Of a DNA stretch of 64,000 nucleotides, positions 52,909 to 61,287 are shown in pieces. The notes under the pieces were generated by a model. The model did not search any database and was not told the DNA's origin. It saw only the letters and a list, made by a program, of their open reading frames with translations. The stretch's first letter is position 1; each line of letters opens with the position of its first letter. The translations under genes and the position numbers were made by a program. Source of the stretch: Oceanospirillum sp048268485. Lineage in GTDB: Bacteria; Pseudomonadota; Gammaproteobacteria; Pseudomonadales; Halomonadaceae. Where the stretch lies: NCBI GenBank assembly GCA_048268485.1, contig JBLWVL010000008.1:1-64000 (forward strand), read 5' to 3'.

Positions 52909-53517
52909 TTACCGTTTGTCTTTCAGTACAGTGCCCAGCTGTTGCAGGTATGCAACCAGAGCCTCAATCTCTTTCTTGCCCTGAACTCCAGCTTTGGCAT
53001 TTGCAATATCTTCTTCTGTGTAAGGCACACCTAAGGTTTGCAATGTTTCCAGCTTTTTAGCTGTCAGTTTGCCATCAAGAGTATTGCTGAATAACCATGG
53101 GTAAGATGGCATCTTAGACTCAGGCACTACGTCACGTGGGTTGTACAGGTGGGCACGGTGCCAGTCGTCAGAGTATCGGCCGCCAACACGAGCCAGGTCA
53201 GGACCTGTACGCTTAGACCCCCATAGGAATGGGTGGTTGTAGACAGACTCACCGGCTACAGAGTAGTGACCATAGCGCTCGGTTTCTGCACGGAATGGGC
53301 GAATCATTTGAGAGTGGCATACGTTACAACCTTCGCGGATGTAAATGTCACGACCCTCAATCTGAAGAGCTGTTAAAGGCTTCAGGCCTTCAACCGGCTG
53401 GGTTGTTTCTTTCTGGAAGAACAAAGGCACGATTTCGGCAAGGCCACCAAAGCTGACCGCTACCAGAATCAGTACGATCATCAAGCCAACGTTCTTTTCA
53501 ATATTTTCGTGTTTCAT
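52909..53517 (-). CDS. ccoO: cbb3 oxidase monoheme cytochrome c subunit CcoO
   Basis: 202-aa subunit anchored by an N-terminal helix (~10-33) with one heme c site C64-N-V-C-H68 in REGCNVCHSQMIRPF and a Met ligand region further on (PESKMPSYPWLF). Length typical. Lies 23 bases after ccoN. Confidence 0.97.
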   Translation of the reverse strand: MKHENIEKNVGLMIVLILVAVSFGGLAEIVPLFFQKETTQPVEGLKPLTALQIEGRDIYIREGCNVCHSQMIRPFRAETERYGHYSVAGESVYNHPFLWGSKRTGPDLARVGGRYSDDWHRAHLYNPRDVVPESKMPSYPWLFSNTLDGKLTAKKLETLQTLGVPYTEEDIANAKAGVQGKKEIEALVAYLQQLGTVLKDKR

Positions 53518-53540
53518 GTCTATCGTTCCTTACCTTGGCA

Positions 53541-54959
53541 TCAGGCTGTCTGTGCAACAGGTTTGGCTTCTGTATTGCGTACTGTCATCCAGACGTTGTA
53601 TGCCATGATCAACATGCCAGTTACCCAGAAGACACCGCCTATCCAGCGAACCAAGAAGCCCGGATGGCTGGCTTCCAGAGCCTCGACGAAGCTGTAAGTC
53701 AGGGTGCCGTCGGCATTAACTGCACGCCACATCAGGCCTTGCAGGATGCCGTTAACCCACATTGATGCGATGTAAAGAACAGTACCGATAGTCGCCAGCC
53801 AGAAGTGAACGTTAATCAGGTTAACGCTGTGCATCTGCTCTTTATCAAACAGGCGAGGGATCAGGTGATAGATAGCACCGATAGAGATCATTGCTACCCA
53901 GCCCAGAGCGCCGGCGTGAACATGACCGATGGTCCAGTCAGTGTAGTGTGACAGTGCGTTTACTGTCTTGATCGCCATCATCGGGCCTTCAAAGGTAGAC
54001 ATACCGTAGAAGGACAGAGATACAACCAGGAAGCGAAGGATCGGATCGTTACGCAGTTTGTGCCATGCGCCGGACAGCGTCATCATACCGTTGATCATAC
54101 CACCCCATGATGGAGCCAGCAGAATCAGGGACAACACCATACCCAGAGATTGGGTCCAGTCCGGCAGAGCTGTGTAGTGCAGATGGTGAGGGCCAGCCCA
54201 CATATAAGTACAGATCAGCGCCCAGAAGTGAACGATAGACAGGCGATAAGAGTAAACCGGGCGCTCTGCTTGCTTAGGAACGAAATAGTACATCATGCCC
54301 AAGAAGCCAGCTGTCAGGAAGAAACCTACAGCGTTGTGGCCATACCACCACTGAGCCATCGCATCGATAGCGCCGGAGTATGCAGAGTAAGACTTAGTAA
54401 AGCTTACCGGCAGAGCCGCGCTGTTAACGATGTGCAGAATAGCAACCGTGATAATAAAGGCCGCATAGAACCAGTTTGCCACATAGATGTGGGAGGTTTT
54501 ACGGATTTTAACTGTTGCCAAAAAGTTGATTGCATAAGCAACCCATACCACGGCAATCAGGATATCAATTGGCCATTCCAGCTCAGCATACTCTTTTGAG
54601 CTGGTCAGACCCAAAGGAAGTGTAATCGCCGCCAGTACGATTACTAGCTGCCAACCCCAGAAGGTGAAGGATGCCAGAGCGTCGGAGAACAGACGAACCT
54701 GACAGGTACGTTGTACGACGTAGTAAGAAGTAGCGAACAGTGCGCTACCACCGAAGGCGAAAATAACCGCGTTAGTGTGCAGTGGACGAAGACGACCAAA
54801 GCTCAACCAAGCAGTATCAAAGTTTAGTGCCGGCCACACCAGCTGAGCAGCGATCAGGACACCGACGGTCATACCGACGATACCCCAAACGACTGTCATG
54901 ATGGCGAACTGCCGGACCACCTTGTAATTGTAGGTCGGTTGTTCAGTTGCTGTGCTCAT
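53541..54959 (-). CDS. ccoN: cbb3 cytochrome c oxidase catalytic subunit CcoN
   Basis: 472-aa heme-copper oxidase subunit I with 12 helices. Heme and copper His ligands lie in RPLHTNAVIFAFGG, WWYGHNAVGFFLTA, GPHHLHYTA and the HVHAGALGW region; the Tyr cross-link position (YGHNAV) is as in cbb3 enzymes. High-affinity terminal oxidase for low oxygen. An FNR-type box lies about 75 bases upstream. Confidence 0.98.
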   Translation of the reverse strand: MSTATEQPTYNYKVVRQFAIMTVVWGIVGMTVGVLIAAQLVWPALNFDTAWLSFGRLRPLHTNAVIFAFGGSALFATSYYVVQRTCQVRLFSDALASFTFWGWQLVIVLAAITLPLGLTSSKEYAELEWPIDILIAVVWVAYAINFLATVKIRKTSHIYVANWFYAAFIITVAILHIVNSAALPVSFTKSYSAYSGAIDAMAQWWYGHNAVGFFLTAGFLGMMYYFVPKQAERPVYSYRLSIVHFWALICTYMWAGPHHLHYTALPDWTQSLGMVLSLILLAPSWGGMINGMMTLSGAWHKLRNDPILRFLVVSLSFYGMSTFEGPMMAIKTVNALSHYTDWTIGHVHAGALGWVAMISIGAIYHLIPRLFDKEQMHSVNLINVHFWLATIGTVLYIASMWVNGILQGLMWRAVNADGTLTYSFVEALEASHPGFLVRWIGGVFWVTGMLIMAYNVWMTVRNTEAKPVAQTA

Positions 54960-55033
54960 GTCAGGTTCCCATTAACAGCGAGTTTAAGTGAAGGAATCCA
55001 GCCGAAGTCTCTTGGAAAACGGCTTTTTTGGCA

Positions 55034-55047
55034 ATGATGCATATCAA
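55034..55047 (-). promoter_or_regulatory. FNR box before ccoN
   Basis: ATGAT-GCAT-ATCAA matches TTGAT-N4-ATCAA at nine of ten positions, about 75 bases before the ccoN start codon. Oxygen control of ccoNOQP by the FNR encoded at 43690-44475 is the expected arrangement (inference). Confidence 0.72.
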
Positions 55048-55588
55048 GGAAGCGCGACAATCCGCCGCACCGTACCGTGGGCATTGGGTTGTGCATGGCA
55101 AACCTTGATCAAATTGCATCACACCTGATTTCAGCGCTTCCTCTAGCGAATCTTTCAGGCGGGGGGATTTTAACAGTAAATAGGAAGGGATGGCATAGCC
55201 GAAAGTCGTAAAAACCTAACGCTGATAGGGGTTTGTTGATCTGGGTCGATAATTATAGCCCTGTTTTTTGCTGGGTTTTTGCCGGTTGGCTATCATTTAT
55301 GGAGGGCTGCAGAGCTTGTGTTTGATTGCTTTGCGGAAGGTTTTGGTTCTTTAGTGATATGGCGTCATGGTTTTCTCCTTTTCTGCATCGCTTTTAATGA
55401 CGTGAGGGTTGAAGTTTGGGGGATTTTTACTTTCAGAGTTTCTGTAGCTGAAAATGTTGGGGTGCGCTTTAAGTATTCAGGGAAGAGGTGTTTGTATTTG
55501 GCAAGCCTACCTGGATGTCCGGCAGGCTTAATTAAAAATGTGTAGGCTAACTAACTGAAAAATAATTTAAATTTTTTCAAAAAAGTAT
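55048..55588. other. intergenic between ccoN promoter and tRNA operon
   Basis: No gene called. An 88-codon frame at 55279-55545 lacks a ribosome site and family resemblance. A second partial FNR-like sequence (TTGATCAAATTGCAT) starts at 55106. A hairpin AAGCCTACC...GGCAGGCTT lies near 55503-55530 without a T-run. Confidence 0.45.
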
Positions 55589-55616
55589 TTGACAGTGTTT
55601 GATAAATCCCTATAAT
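55589..55616 (+). promoter_or_regulatory. sigma-70 promoter of the tRNA operon
   Basis: TTGACA (55589-55594), 16-base spacer, TATAAT (55611-55616), both perfect consensus hexamers, followed 17 bases later by the first tRNA. A GCGCC discriminator follows, typical of stable RNA promoters. Confidence 0.93.
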
Positions 55617-55633
55617 TTGCGCCACAAGTTCCG

Positions 55634-55709
55634 GGGTGGTTAGCTCAGCCGGGAGAGCACCAGCCTTACAAGCTGGGGGTCACAGGTTCGATCCCTGTAC
55701 CACCCACCA
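55634..55709 (+). tRNA. tRNA-Val (TAC)
   Basis: 76-base tRNA with acceptor pair GGGTGGT/ACCACCC, anticodon loop CTTACAA (anticodon TAC), T loop TTCGATC and encoded CCA. First of three identical copies; its downstream spacer differs from those of copies two and three. Confidence 0.97.
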
Positions 55710-55747
55710 TTATTATGAATGGTTCTGAAACTTGTGCTGATGATATG

Positions 55748-55825
55748 CGGACCGGTAGTTCAGTTGGTTAGAATACCGGCCTGTCACGCCGGGGGTCGCG
55801 GGTTCGAGTCCCGTCCGGTCCGCCA
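55748..55825 (+). tRNA. tRNA-Asp (GTC), copy with one extra G in the T arm
   Basis: Matches tRNA-Asp (acceptor GGACCGG/CCGGTCC, anticodon loop CTGTCAC, encoded CCA) but is 78 bases long. Where the other two copies read GTCGCGGGTTCGAG, this copy reads GTCGCGGGGTTCGAG. The extra G gives either an eight-base T loop or a broken T stem. It may be a sequencing error, a decayed copy, or functional; the sequence alone cannot say. Confidence 0.85.
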
Positions 55826-55879
55826 TTTAGCTTTTTGCCTGATACGCAACTATATCGAATGTCTTTCAGACAGTCCCGT

Positions 55880-55955
55880 GGGTGGTTAGCTCAGCCGGGA
55901 GAGCACCAGCCTTACAAGCTGGGGGTCACAGGTTCGATCCCTGTACCACCCACCA
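55880..55955 (+). tRNA. tRNA-Val (TAC)
   Basis: Identical to the tRNA-Val at 55634. Lies in the first unit of a 243-base tandem duplication. Confidence 0.97.
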
Positions 55956-55991
55956 CTTTCGCTAAGCGGAAGTAAGATAGATTTTATATGC

Positions 55992-56068
55992 GGACCGGTA
56001 GTTCAGTTGGTTAGAATACCGGCCTGTCACGCCGGGGGTCGCGGGTTCGAGTCCCGTCCGGTCCGCCA
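55992..56068 (+). tRNA. tRNA-Asp (GTC)
   Basis: 77-base tRNA-Asp with normal five-pair T stem, anticodon GTC and encoded CCA. Confidence 0.97.
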
Positions 56069-56122
56069 TTTAGCTTTTTGCCTGATACGCAACTATATCG
56101 AATGTCTTTCAGACAGTCCCGT

Positions 56123-56198
56123 GGGTGGTTAGCTCAGCCGGGAGAGCACCAGCCTTACAAGCTGGGGGTCACAGGTTCGATCCCTGTACCACCCACCA
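56123..56198 (+). tRNA. tRNA-Val (TAC)
   Basis: Third identical tRNA-Val, in the second duplicated unit. Confidence 0.97.
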
Positions 56199-56234
56199 CT
56201 TTCGCTAAGCGGAAGTAAGATAGATTTTATATGC

Positions 56235-56311
56235 GGACCGGTAGTTCAGTTGGTTAGAATACCGGCCTGTCACGCCGGGGGTCGCGGGTTCGAGTCCCGT
56301 CCGGTCCGCCA
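56235..56311 (+). tRNA. tRNA-Asp (GTC)
   Basis: Third tRNA-Asp, 77 bases, same as the copy at 55992. No clear terminator is visible in the 90 bases after it. Confidence 0.97.
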
Positions 56312-56404
56312 TTTGCTTGCTCTTGTCTCAGTATTTTATTCTTTTATCTCATCTGAATAATTTCTTTGTATACCCCTTCTGTTACTTTATTTTCGTTCTG
56401 ACTG

Positions 56405-57430
56405 CTATTGTTGTTGACTCCGATATTGTCCGGGTGCCTGTCCGTGCCAACGCTTGAATGCCCTTTGAAATGCAGGTGACGAAGAAAATCCCATCAGCCA
56501 TGCTATTTCGCCAATCGTTAACTTCGTATCTCTTATGTAGCGGGTTGCCAGCTCTTTGCGGGTTTGATCAAGGAGTTGGGTGAAGCTTACGCCTTCAGAT
56601 TGTAGTTGGCGGCGCAGCGTCCAGGGTTCCAGGCTGAAATGGCGAGCGACACTACTGAGTGATGGTGTCTGGCCGCTGAGCTGCATCGCAATCGCTTCCC
56701 CCACCTTATCCACAAGTGTTCTACCCTGTAATATTTCGCCCAGAGCTTGTTGACAGAGCCGTTCCAGCTGACGGAACGTAATCAGGTTGCCGTGGACAGT
56801 ATTGCTTTGGCACAGCTCATTGGGGAGCCAGAGAGTATTCCCCTGGGCGGAAAACTGTACCGGAAGTTTCCATTTTCGGTAGGCTGCGGCATAAGTTGGG
56901 CGCTCAAATTCAATTTCTATAGTGGCACCTGCCTGACTGATTTCAGGTAAAGAGCTGCCACTCCATTCCTGTAGTAAACTTAACCAGCCTCCCAATACAG
57001 CATCGACAACAAAGTAGTTATATCGGTTGTATGGGCTTATGGAGTAAAAGCAAAAACCGGTGCGCTCTGCTTCCCTGCGAACAAAGCTATGTCCGCGGCT
57101 GTTTGAGCTATAAAGACGCTCAAAGCGAATCGATGTTTCCAGGGCGTCTCCCAGCGTTGCTGCGGATTGTGCGGTTAGCCCCATCAGCCCAAAGTGGTGG
57201 CTTCGACACTTTTCTCCCATCAGAATGCCTATATCCTGACGATTCGTGAGTCGGGCTGCCTGCTCACCTAAGCGCATATAGCGAGGGATACTGATTCTTC
57301 GATCCGGATGACTAAGACCTAACCCCCCCAGACCAAAGTCCGAAAAGAGACTTTCTGCGTTTTTTCCTTGCTCGGTGATAACCTGCTGAAGGCATTGCAG
57401 AATATTGACGTTAATATCGCCTAGTTTCAT
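56405..57430 (-). CDS. AraC-family transcriptional regulator (OruR/ArgR-like)
   Basis: 341-aa regulator. The N-terminal ~230 residues match the Arabinose_bd type ligand domain (RRISIPRYMRLGEQAARLT in part, HFGLMGLTAQSAATLGDAL). The C-terminal AraC helix-turn-helix pair covers ~250-335 (SLSSVARHFSLEPWTLRRQL, TIGEIAWLMGFSSSPAFQRAF in part). It is divergent from a FadH-like reductase gene, its likely target. Inducer unknown. Confidence 0.9.
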   Translation of the reverse strand: MKLGDINVNILQCLQQVITEQGKNAESLFSDFGLGGLGLSHPDRRISIPRYMRLGEQAARLTNRQDIGILMGEKCRSHHFGLMGLTAQSAATLGDALETSIRFERLYSSNSRGHSFVRREAERTGFCFYSISPYNRYNYFVVDAVLGGWLSLLQEWSGSSLPEISQAGATIEIEFERPTYAAAYRKWKLPVQFSAQGNTLWLPNELCQSNTVHGNLITFRQLERLCQQALGEILQGRTLVDKVGEAIAMQLSGQTPSLSSVARHFSLEPWTLRRQLQSEGVSFTQLLDQTRKELATRYIRDTKLTIGEIAWLMGFSSSPAFQRAFKRWHGQAPGQYRSQQQ

Positions 57431-57482
57431 GATTTAAAAACTGTTCTCTAAAGTTATTATTTTGTTGTGCAAAGATAATACG

Positions 57483-57520
57483 TTTTTATGTTCATGGTTT
57501 ACAGTTAACCAACATAAAAA
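57483..57520. promoter_or_regulatory. palindrome in the araC-type/reductase divergent promoter
   Basis: TTTTTATGTT (57483-57492) is the complement of AACATAAAAA (57511-57520), with GGTT and AACC (57496-57499, 57507-57510) inside. It sits between the divergent genes, 52 bases from the regulator start and 55 bases from the reductase start. Candidate operator. Confidence 0.5.
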
Positions 57521-57575
57521 TAAAGCTCTGATTTTAAGTTGTGGAGCAGCCTGATTGATGATCGAGGACCTATTA

Positions 57576-59615
57576 ATGACAATGGCAAATACAGAAGTGC
57601 ATTATCCAACCCTGCTTAAACCCCTTGACCTGGGCTTTGTCACCTTGCCTAACCGGGTTCTTATGGGCTCTATGCACACGAATCTGGAAGAAAGCCCTAA
57701 TGGTTTTCAGCGCCTGGCAGCGTTTTATGCTGAGCGTGCAAAGCATGGTGTGGCTCTGATTGTGACGGGTGGCATTGCTCCCAATAAAGAAGGGGCGGTC
57801 TTTGAAGGCTCTGCCAAGATGAGTACGCCGGAGGAAGCAGAAAAACACAGAGTGATGACAAGCGCGGTGCATGATGCCGGTGGTCGTATCTGTATGCAGA
57901 TCTTACATGCGGGTCGCTATGCTTATTCCCAGCGCTCTGTGGCTCCGTCGGCAATTCAGGCTCCTATTAATCCATTTCCTCCCCATGAGTTAACAGGTGA
58001 GGAGGTCGAAAAACAGATTGCGGATTATGTGAATTGTGCCGGTTTAGCTCAACAAGCCGGCTATGACGGCGTTGAGATCATGGGATCTGAGGGCTATCTG
58101 ATTAACCAGTTTATTGCGACCCGGACCAATAAACGTACTGATGAATGGGGTGGCAGTTTTGATAACCGTGCTCGCTTCGCGACTGAAATTGTGCGTAGGG
58201 TTCGGGAGCAGGTTGGGTCGGACTTCATTATTATTTTCCGTTTATCAATGCTGGATCTGGTTGAAGGGGGGAGCGACTGGCAGGAAGTGGTTGAACTGGG
58301 TAAGCAAATAGAAGCTGCGGGTGCGACGCTTATTAATACCGGTATTGGTTGGCACGAAGCCCGGGTTCCGACCATTGCCACCAGTGTTCCCCGGGCTGCT
58401 TTTACCCGCGTCACACAGCAGATGAAGCAAGAGCTTAGCATTCCGTTGATTACCACCAACCGTATCAATACACCGGAGGTAGCGGAAGAAGTGCTGGCTG
58501 AAGGTCATGCGGATATGGTTTCTATGGCGCGACCTTTTCTGGCCGATCCGGCTTTTGTCAGTAAAGCTGCTGAAAACCGTGCGGATGAAATTAATACCTG
58601 TATCGGATGTAATCAGGCTTGTTTGGATCATACCTTCCAGATGAAGCTGACCTCATGCCTGGTGAACCCTCGTGCCTGCCATGAAACAGAAATTATCAGC
58701 CAGCCTGCGAAGCAGGTTAAGTCGGTTGCTGTTGTAGGGGCAGGTCCGGCCGGTTTGTCAGCCTCGACGACTGCTGCTGAACGGGGACATAATGTCACCT
58801 TATTTGATTCGGGCTCTGAGATTGGCGGGCAGTTTAATTACGCTAAGCGTATTCCGGGTAAAGAAGAGTTTTATGAAACTCTGCGCTACTTTAAGCGCCG
58901 TATTGAAGTGACAGGTGTTGAGCTGCGCTTAAATACCCGTGTCACCGCTGAGGATCTTAAAGATTTTGATGAAGTCATTCTGGCAACAGGTATTGCACCG
59001 CGAACACCGGATATTGAGGGTATTGATCACCCGAAAGTGGTTAGTTACATCGACGCAATTACGGGGGCCAAGCCTATTGGTCAGAAGGTTGCTGTGATGG
59101 GGGCCGGAGGTATCGGTTTTGATGTTTCTGAGCTACTGACTCAAAAGGGGGAGTCTGCCAGTTTGAATATTGATGAGTTTATGCGTGAGTGGGGTGTTGA
59201 TCTTACGGTTCAGCACCGTGCTGGCATTGAGGGCGTTGAGGCCCATAACCCTGAACCTGCGCGGGAAGTCTGGCTGATGCAGCGTAAAGCCAGCAAGCTA
59301 GGTAAGGGGCTTGGTAAAACGACGGGCTGGATTCATCGCGCGTCACTGCAGAAGCGTAATGCGAATATGCTATCTGGCTGCGACTATCTGAAAATTGATG
59401 ATGAGGGTTTGCATCTGACCATTGATGGTGAGCGGGATCTGTTGCCGGTGGATAATATTGTGATCTGTGCGGGACAGGAGCCATGTCGTGAACTGGAGGT
59501 GGGACTGCAGGCTCTTGGCAAGAACCCTCACCTGATTGGTGGCGCTGATGTTGCTGCTGAGCTGGATGCCAAGCGGGCAATCGATCAAGGCTTGCGATTG
59601 GCTGTGACCTTGTAA
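57576..59615 (+). CDS. NADH:flavin oxidoreductase, 2,4-dienoyl-CoA reductase (FadH)-like
   Basis: 679-aa Old Yellow Enzyme-type protein. An N-terminal FMN TIM barrel (~1-360) with PNRVLMGSMHTNLEE and HAGRYAY is followed by a [4Fe-4S] region (CIGCNQACLDH and SCLVNPRAC) and a C-terminal FAD/NAD(P)-binding half (VVGAGPAGLSAS, then VMGAGGIGFDVSE). The architecture is that of E. coli FadH (2,4-dienoyl-CoA reductase). Related enzymes reduce other enones, so the substrate is tentative. Start at ATG 57576, with GAGG eight bases upstream. Confidence 0.88.
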   Translation: MTMANTEVHYPTLLKPLDLGFVTLPNRVLMGSMHTNLEESPNGFQRLAAFYAERAKHGVALIVTGGIAPNKEGAVFEGSAKMSTPEEAEKHRVMTSAVHDAGGRICMQILHAGRYAYSQRSVAPSAIQAPINPFPPHELTGEEVEKQIADYVNCAGLAQQAGYDGVEIMGSEGYLINQFIATRTNKRTDEWGGSFDNRARFATEIVRRVREQVGSDFIIIFRLSMLDLVEGGSDWQEVVELGKQIEAAGATLINTGIGWHEARVPTIATSVPRAAFTRVTQQMKQELSIPLITTNRINTPEVAEEVLAEGHADMVSMARPFLADPAFVSKAAENRADEINTCIGCNQACLDHTFQMKLTSCLVNPRACHETEIISQPAKQVKSVAVVGAGPAGLSASTTAAERGHNVTLFDSGSEIGGQFNYAKRIPGKEEFYETLRYFKRRIEVTGVELRLNTRVTAEDLKDFDEVILATGIAPRTPDIEGIDHPKVVSYIDAITGAKPIGQKVAVMGAGGIGFDVSELLTQKGESASLNIDEFMREWGVDLTVQHRAGIEGVEAHNPEPAREVWLMQRKASKLGKGLGKTTGWIHRASLQKRNANMLSGCDYLKIDDEGLHLTIDGERDLLPVDNIVICAGQEPCRELEVGLQALGKNPHLIGGADVAAELDAKRAIDQGLRLAVTL

Positions 59616-59640
59616 GTTTAAGCGTTGTTCAAATACCAGC

Positions 59641-59664
59641 AAGGGAGCTTCGGCTCCCTTTTTT
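59641..59664 (+). terminator. rho-independent terminator after the FadH-like gene
   Basis: AAGGGAGC (59641-59648), UUCG-type tetraloop TTCG, GCTCCCTT (59653-59660), then T-run. Confidence 0.95.
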
Positions 59665-59791
59665 GCTTTTTACGCCTTTGTTTATCTGTATCTCGTCTTT
59701 GTGGTGCCTGGGTTGTATCGTATTCGTCAGCATGCATCGGCTGTCTTATAATGGCCGATCTTTGATAATGTTTTAAATGTGAGCAATAGAT

Positions 59792-60250
59792 ATGCAGATC
59801 TGGGTGGATGCGGACGCTTGTCCGAAGGTGATTAAAGATATTTTGTTCCGAGCCTCACAGCGTTTGGATCTACCGATGACTCTGGTGGCAAACCAACCCC
59901 TGGTCGTGCCACCGAATTGCAAAATACGAGCGGTGCAGGTGCCGCCGGGTTTTGATGTGGCTGATAATTATATCGTTCAGAATCTCAGTGCCGGAGATTT
60001 GGTCATCACAGCGGATATTCCCTTGGCAGCAGAGGTAATCGAAGAAGAAGCCCATGCGCTGAACCCCCGTGGGGAGTTGTACACTAAAAATAATATCCGT
60101 GAGCGCCTGATGATGCGCGACTTTATGTCTGATCTGCGCAGTAGTGGTGTGCAGACCGGAGGGCCGGCAGCTCTCAGTCAACGTGATCGTCAGGAGTTTG
60201 GTAATGCGCTGGATAAATTTCTGGCCAAACATGTAAAAGCTGCCAGCTGA
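59792..60250 (+). CDS. yaiI: YaiI/YqxD (UPF0178) family protein
   Basis: 152-aa cytoplasmic protein. Opens with IWVDADACPKVIKDIL, the conserved start of this NYN/PIN-like family, and contains DLVITADIPLAAEV and GGPAALSQRDRQEF. Role unestablished, though the fold suggests a nuclease. The next gene starts one base after its stop, so the two are co-transcribed. Confidence 0.9.
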   Translation: MQIWVDADACPKVIKDILFRASQRLDLPMTLVANQPLVVPPNCKIRAVQVPPGFDVADNYIVQNLSAGDLVITADIPLAAEVIEEEAHALNPRGELYTKNNIRERLMMRDFMSDLRSSGVQTGGPAALSQRDRQEFGNALDKFLAKHVKAAS

Positions 60251-60251
60251 T

Positions 60252-61253
60252 ATGCCGGATAATCAAGCTCTTTCCCGGTTTCAGTGCTGGCAGGAAATGA
60301 TTGCTGACCCTCCTTTGCAGCAGATTGACCATCCTCTGCTGAGGGAAAACAATGTTGACCTGAAGGTGCTGAGAACGGATCTGGTGCATCCCATTATTTC
60401 TGGCAACAAAGCCTATAAACTCAAATACAATCTTGATGCTGCGATTCAGCAACAGGCTTTGGGGGTGCTCTCCTTTGGTGGTGCCTGGTCAAACCATCTT
60501 CATGCTCTGGCCTATTCCTGCCACCTTTTACAGCTTTCCTGTGTTGCTGTGGTTAGGGGGGAGCCAGAGCTGATTGCTAAAAGTGCCATGCTGCAGGATT
60601 TAAAGATGTGGGGCACTCAACTGCACTTTATAAACCGACAAGAATATCGTCTACGAAATAATCCGGATTGGTTGAAGGACTTAACTGCTGCTTACCCAAG
60701 CTATTTTATTGTACCTGAAGGTGGCAGCAGCGCTCTGGCTAACCCCGGTATTACTGAGCTTTCTCATCAATTGGAAAGCGAATGTGAAAGAAGTGACTGG
60801 CAGCCGGATCAGCTTTGGTGCGCCGTTGGGACTGGCGGTACACTAGCGGGATTGGTTTCCGGACGAACAAAAGAATACCGTATTATCGGTGTACCTGTTT
60901 TAAAAGGTGGTGAATTTCTGATTCGTGATATTGATGATCGCCTGCTTTCTGATAGCTGTTGTGGTGTCGAAAAGAAAAATTGGCAGCTGCTGCTTGATGG
61001 TCATTTTGGTGGTTATGCTAAAGCTTCGCCCAGCCTGCTACAGCAGATGGCTCAGTTGAGTGCTGAGATTGAAGTTTATAACCCTGGCTTGTCTCTGCTT
61101 CTGGATCCGGTTTATACCGGAAAGCTTTTTTTGCGTTTCTGGCAATCACTGCAGGCCGGTGAGTTCAGGACGGGGGAGAAGAGGGTGCTTCTTTTGCACA
61201 CCGGAGGCCTTCAGGGGCGACGAGGTTATGGATTAAGTGAAGCCGTGGCATAA
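60252..61253 (+). CDS. PLP-dependent ACC deaminase / D-cysteine desulfhydrase family protein
   Basis: 333-aa PLP enzyme of fold type II. The cofactor Lys lies in ISGNKAYKLKYNL (~51-63) and the phosphate-binding loop in VGTGGTLAGLV (~193-203); SFGGAWSNHLHALA (~76-89) is the signature shared by D-cysteine desulfhydrase and ACC deaminase. Which reaction is catalysed cannot be decided from motifs alone; D-cysteine breakdown is the likelier in gammaproteobacteria. Follows yaiI by one base. Confidence 0.87.
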   Translation: MPDNQALSRFQCWQEMIADPPLQQIDHPLLRENNVDLKVLRTDLVHPIISGNKAYKLKYNLDAAIQQQALGVLSFGGAWSNHLHALAYSCHLLQLSCVAVVRGEPELIAKSAMLQDLKMWGTQLHFINRQEYRLRNNPDWLKDLTAAYPSYFIVPEGGSSALANPGITELSHQLESECERSDWQPDQLWCAVGTGGTLAGLVSGRTKEYRIIGVPVLKGGEFLIRDIDDRLLSDSCCGVEKKNWQLLLDGHFGGYAKASPSLLQQMAQLSAEIEVYNPGLSLLLDPVYTGKLFLRFWQSLQAGEFRTGEKRVLLLHTGGLQGRRGYGLSEAVA

Positions 61254-61287
61254 TGAGCAAGTTGAGATTACAGGAGAAGGCAAGGTT

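Larger units (their letters stand above)
55743..56311 (+). repeat. 243-base tandem duplication of a tRNA Asp-Val unit
   Basis: The stretch from the first tRNA-Asp to the base before the second (55748-55991, 244 bases with the extra G) is repeated at 55992-56234, then a third tRNA-Asp ends the array. The spacers (TTTAGCTTTTTGCCTGATAC... and CTTTCGCTAAGCGGAAGTAA...) are identical by eye in both units, while the spacer after the first tRNA-Val is unrelated. This points to a recent unequal exchange or slip. Confidence 0.9.

Noticed and set aside
55279..55545. 88-codon frame between ccoN and the tRNA operon
   Set aside because: No ribosome site and no family resemblance; the region is better explained as spacer.
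55634..56311. Regular repeats at 55.6-56.3 kb as a CRISPR array
   Set aside because: The repeats are complete tRNA genes with cloverleaf pairing and CCA ends.
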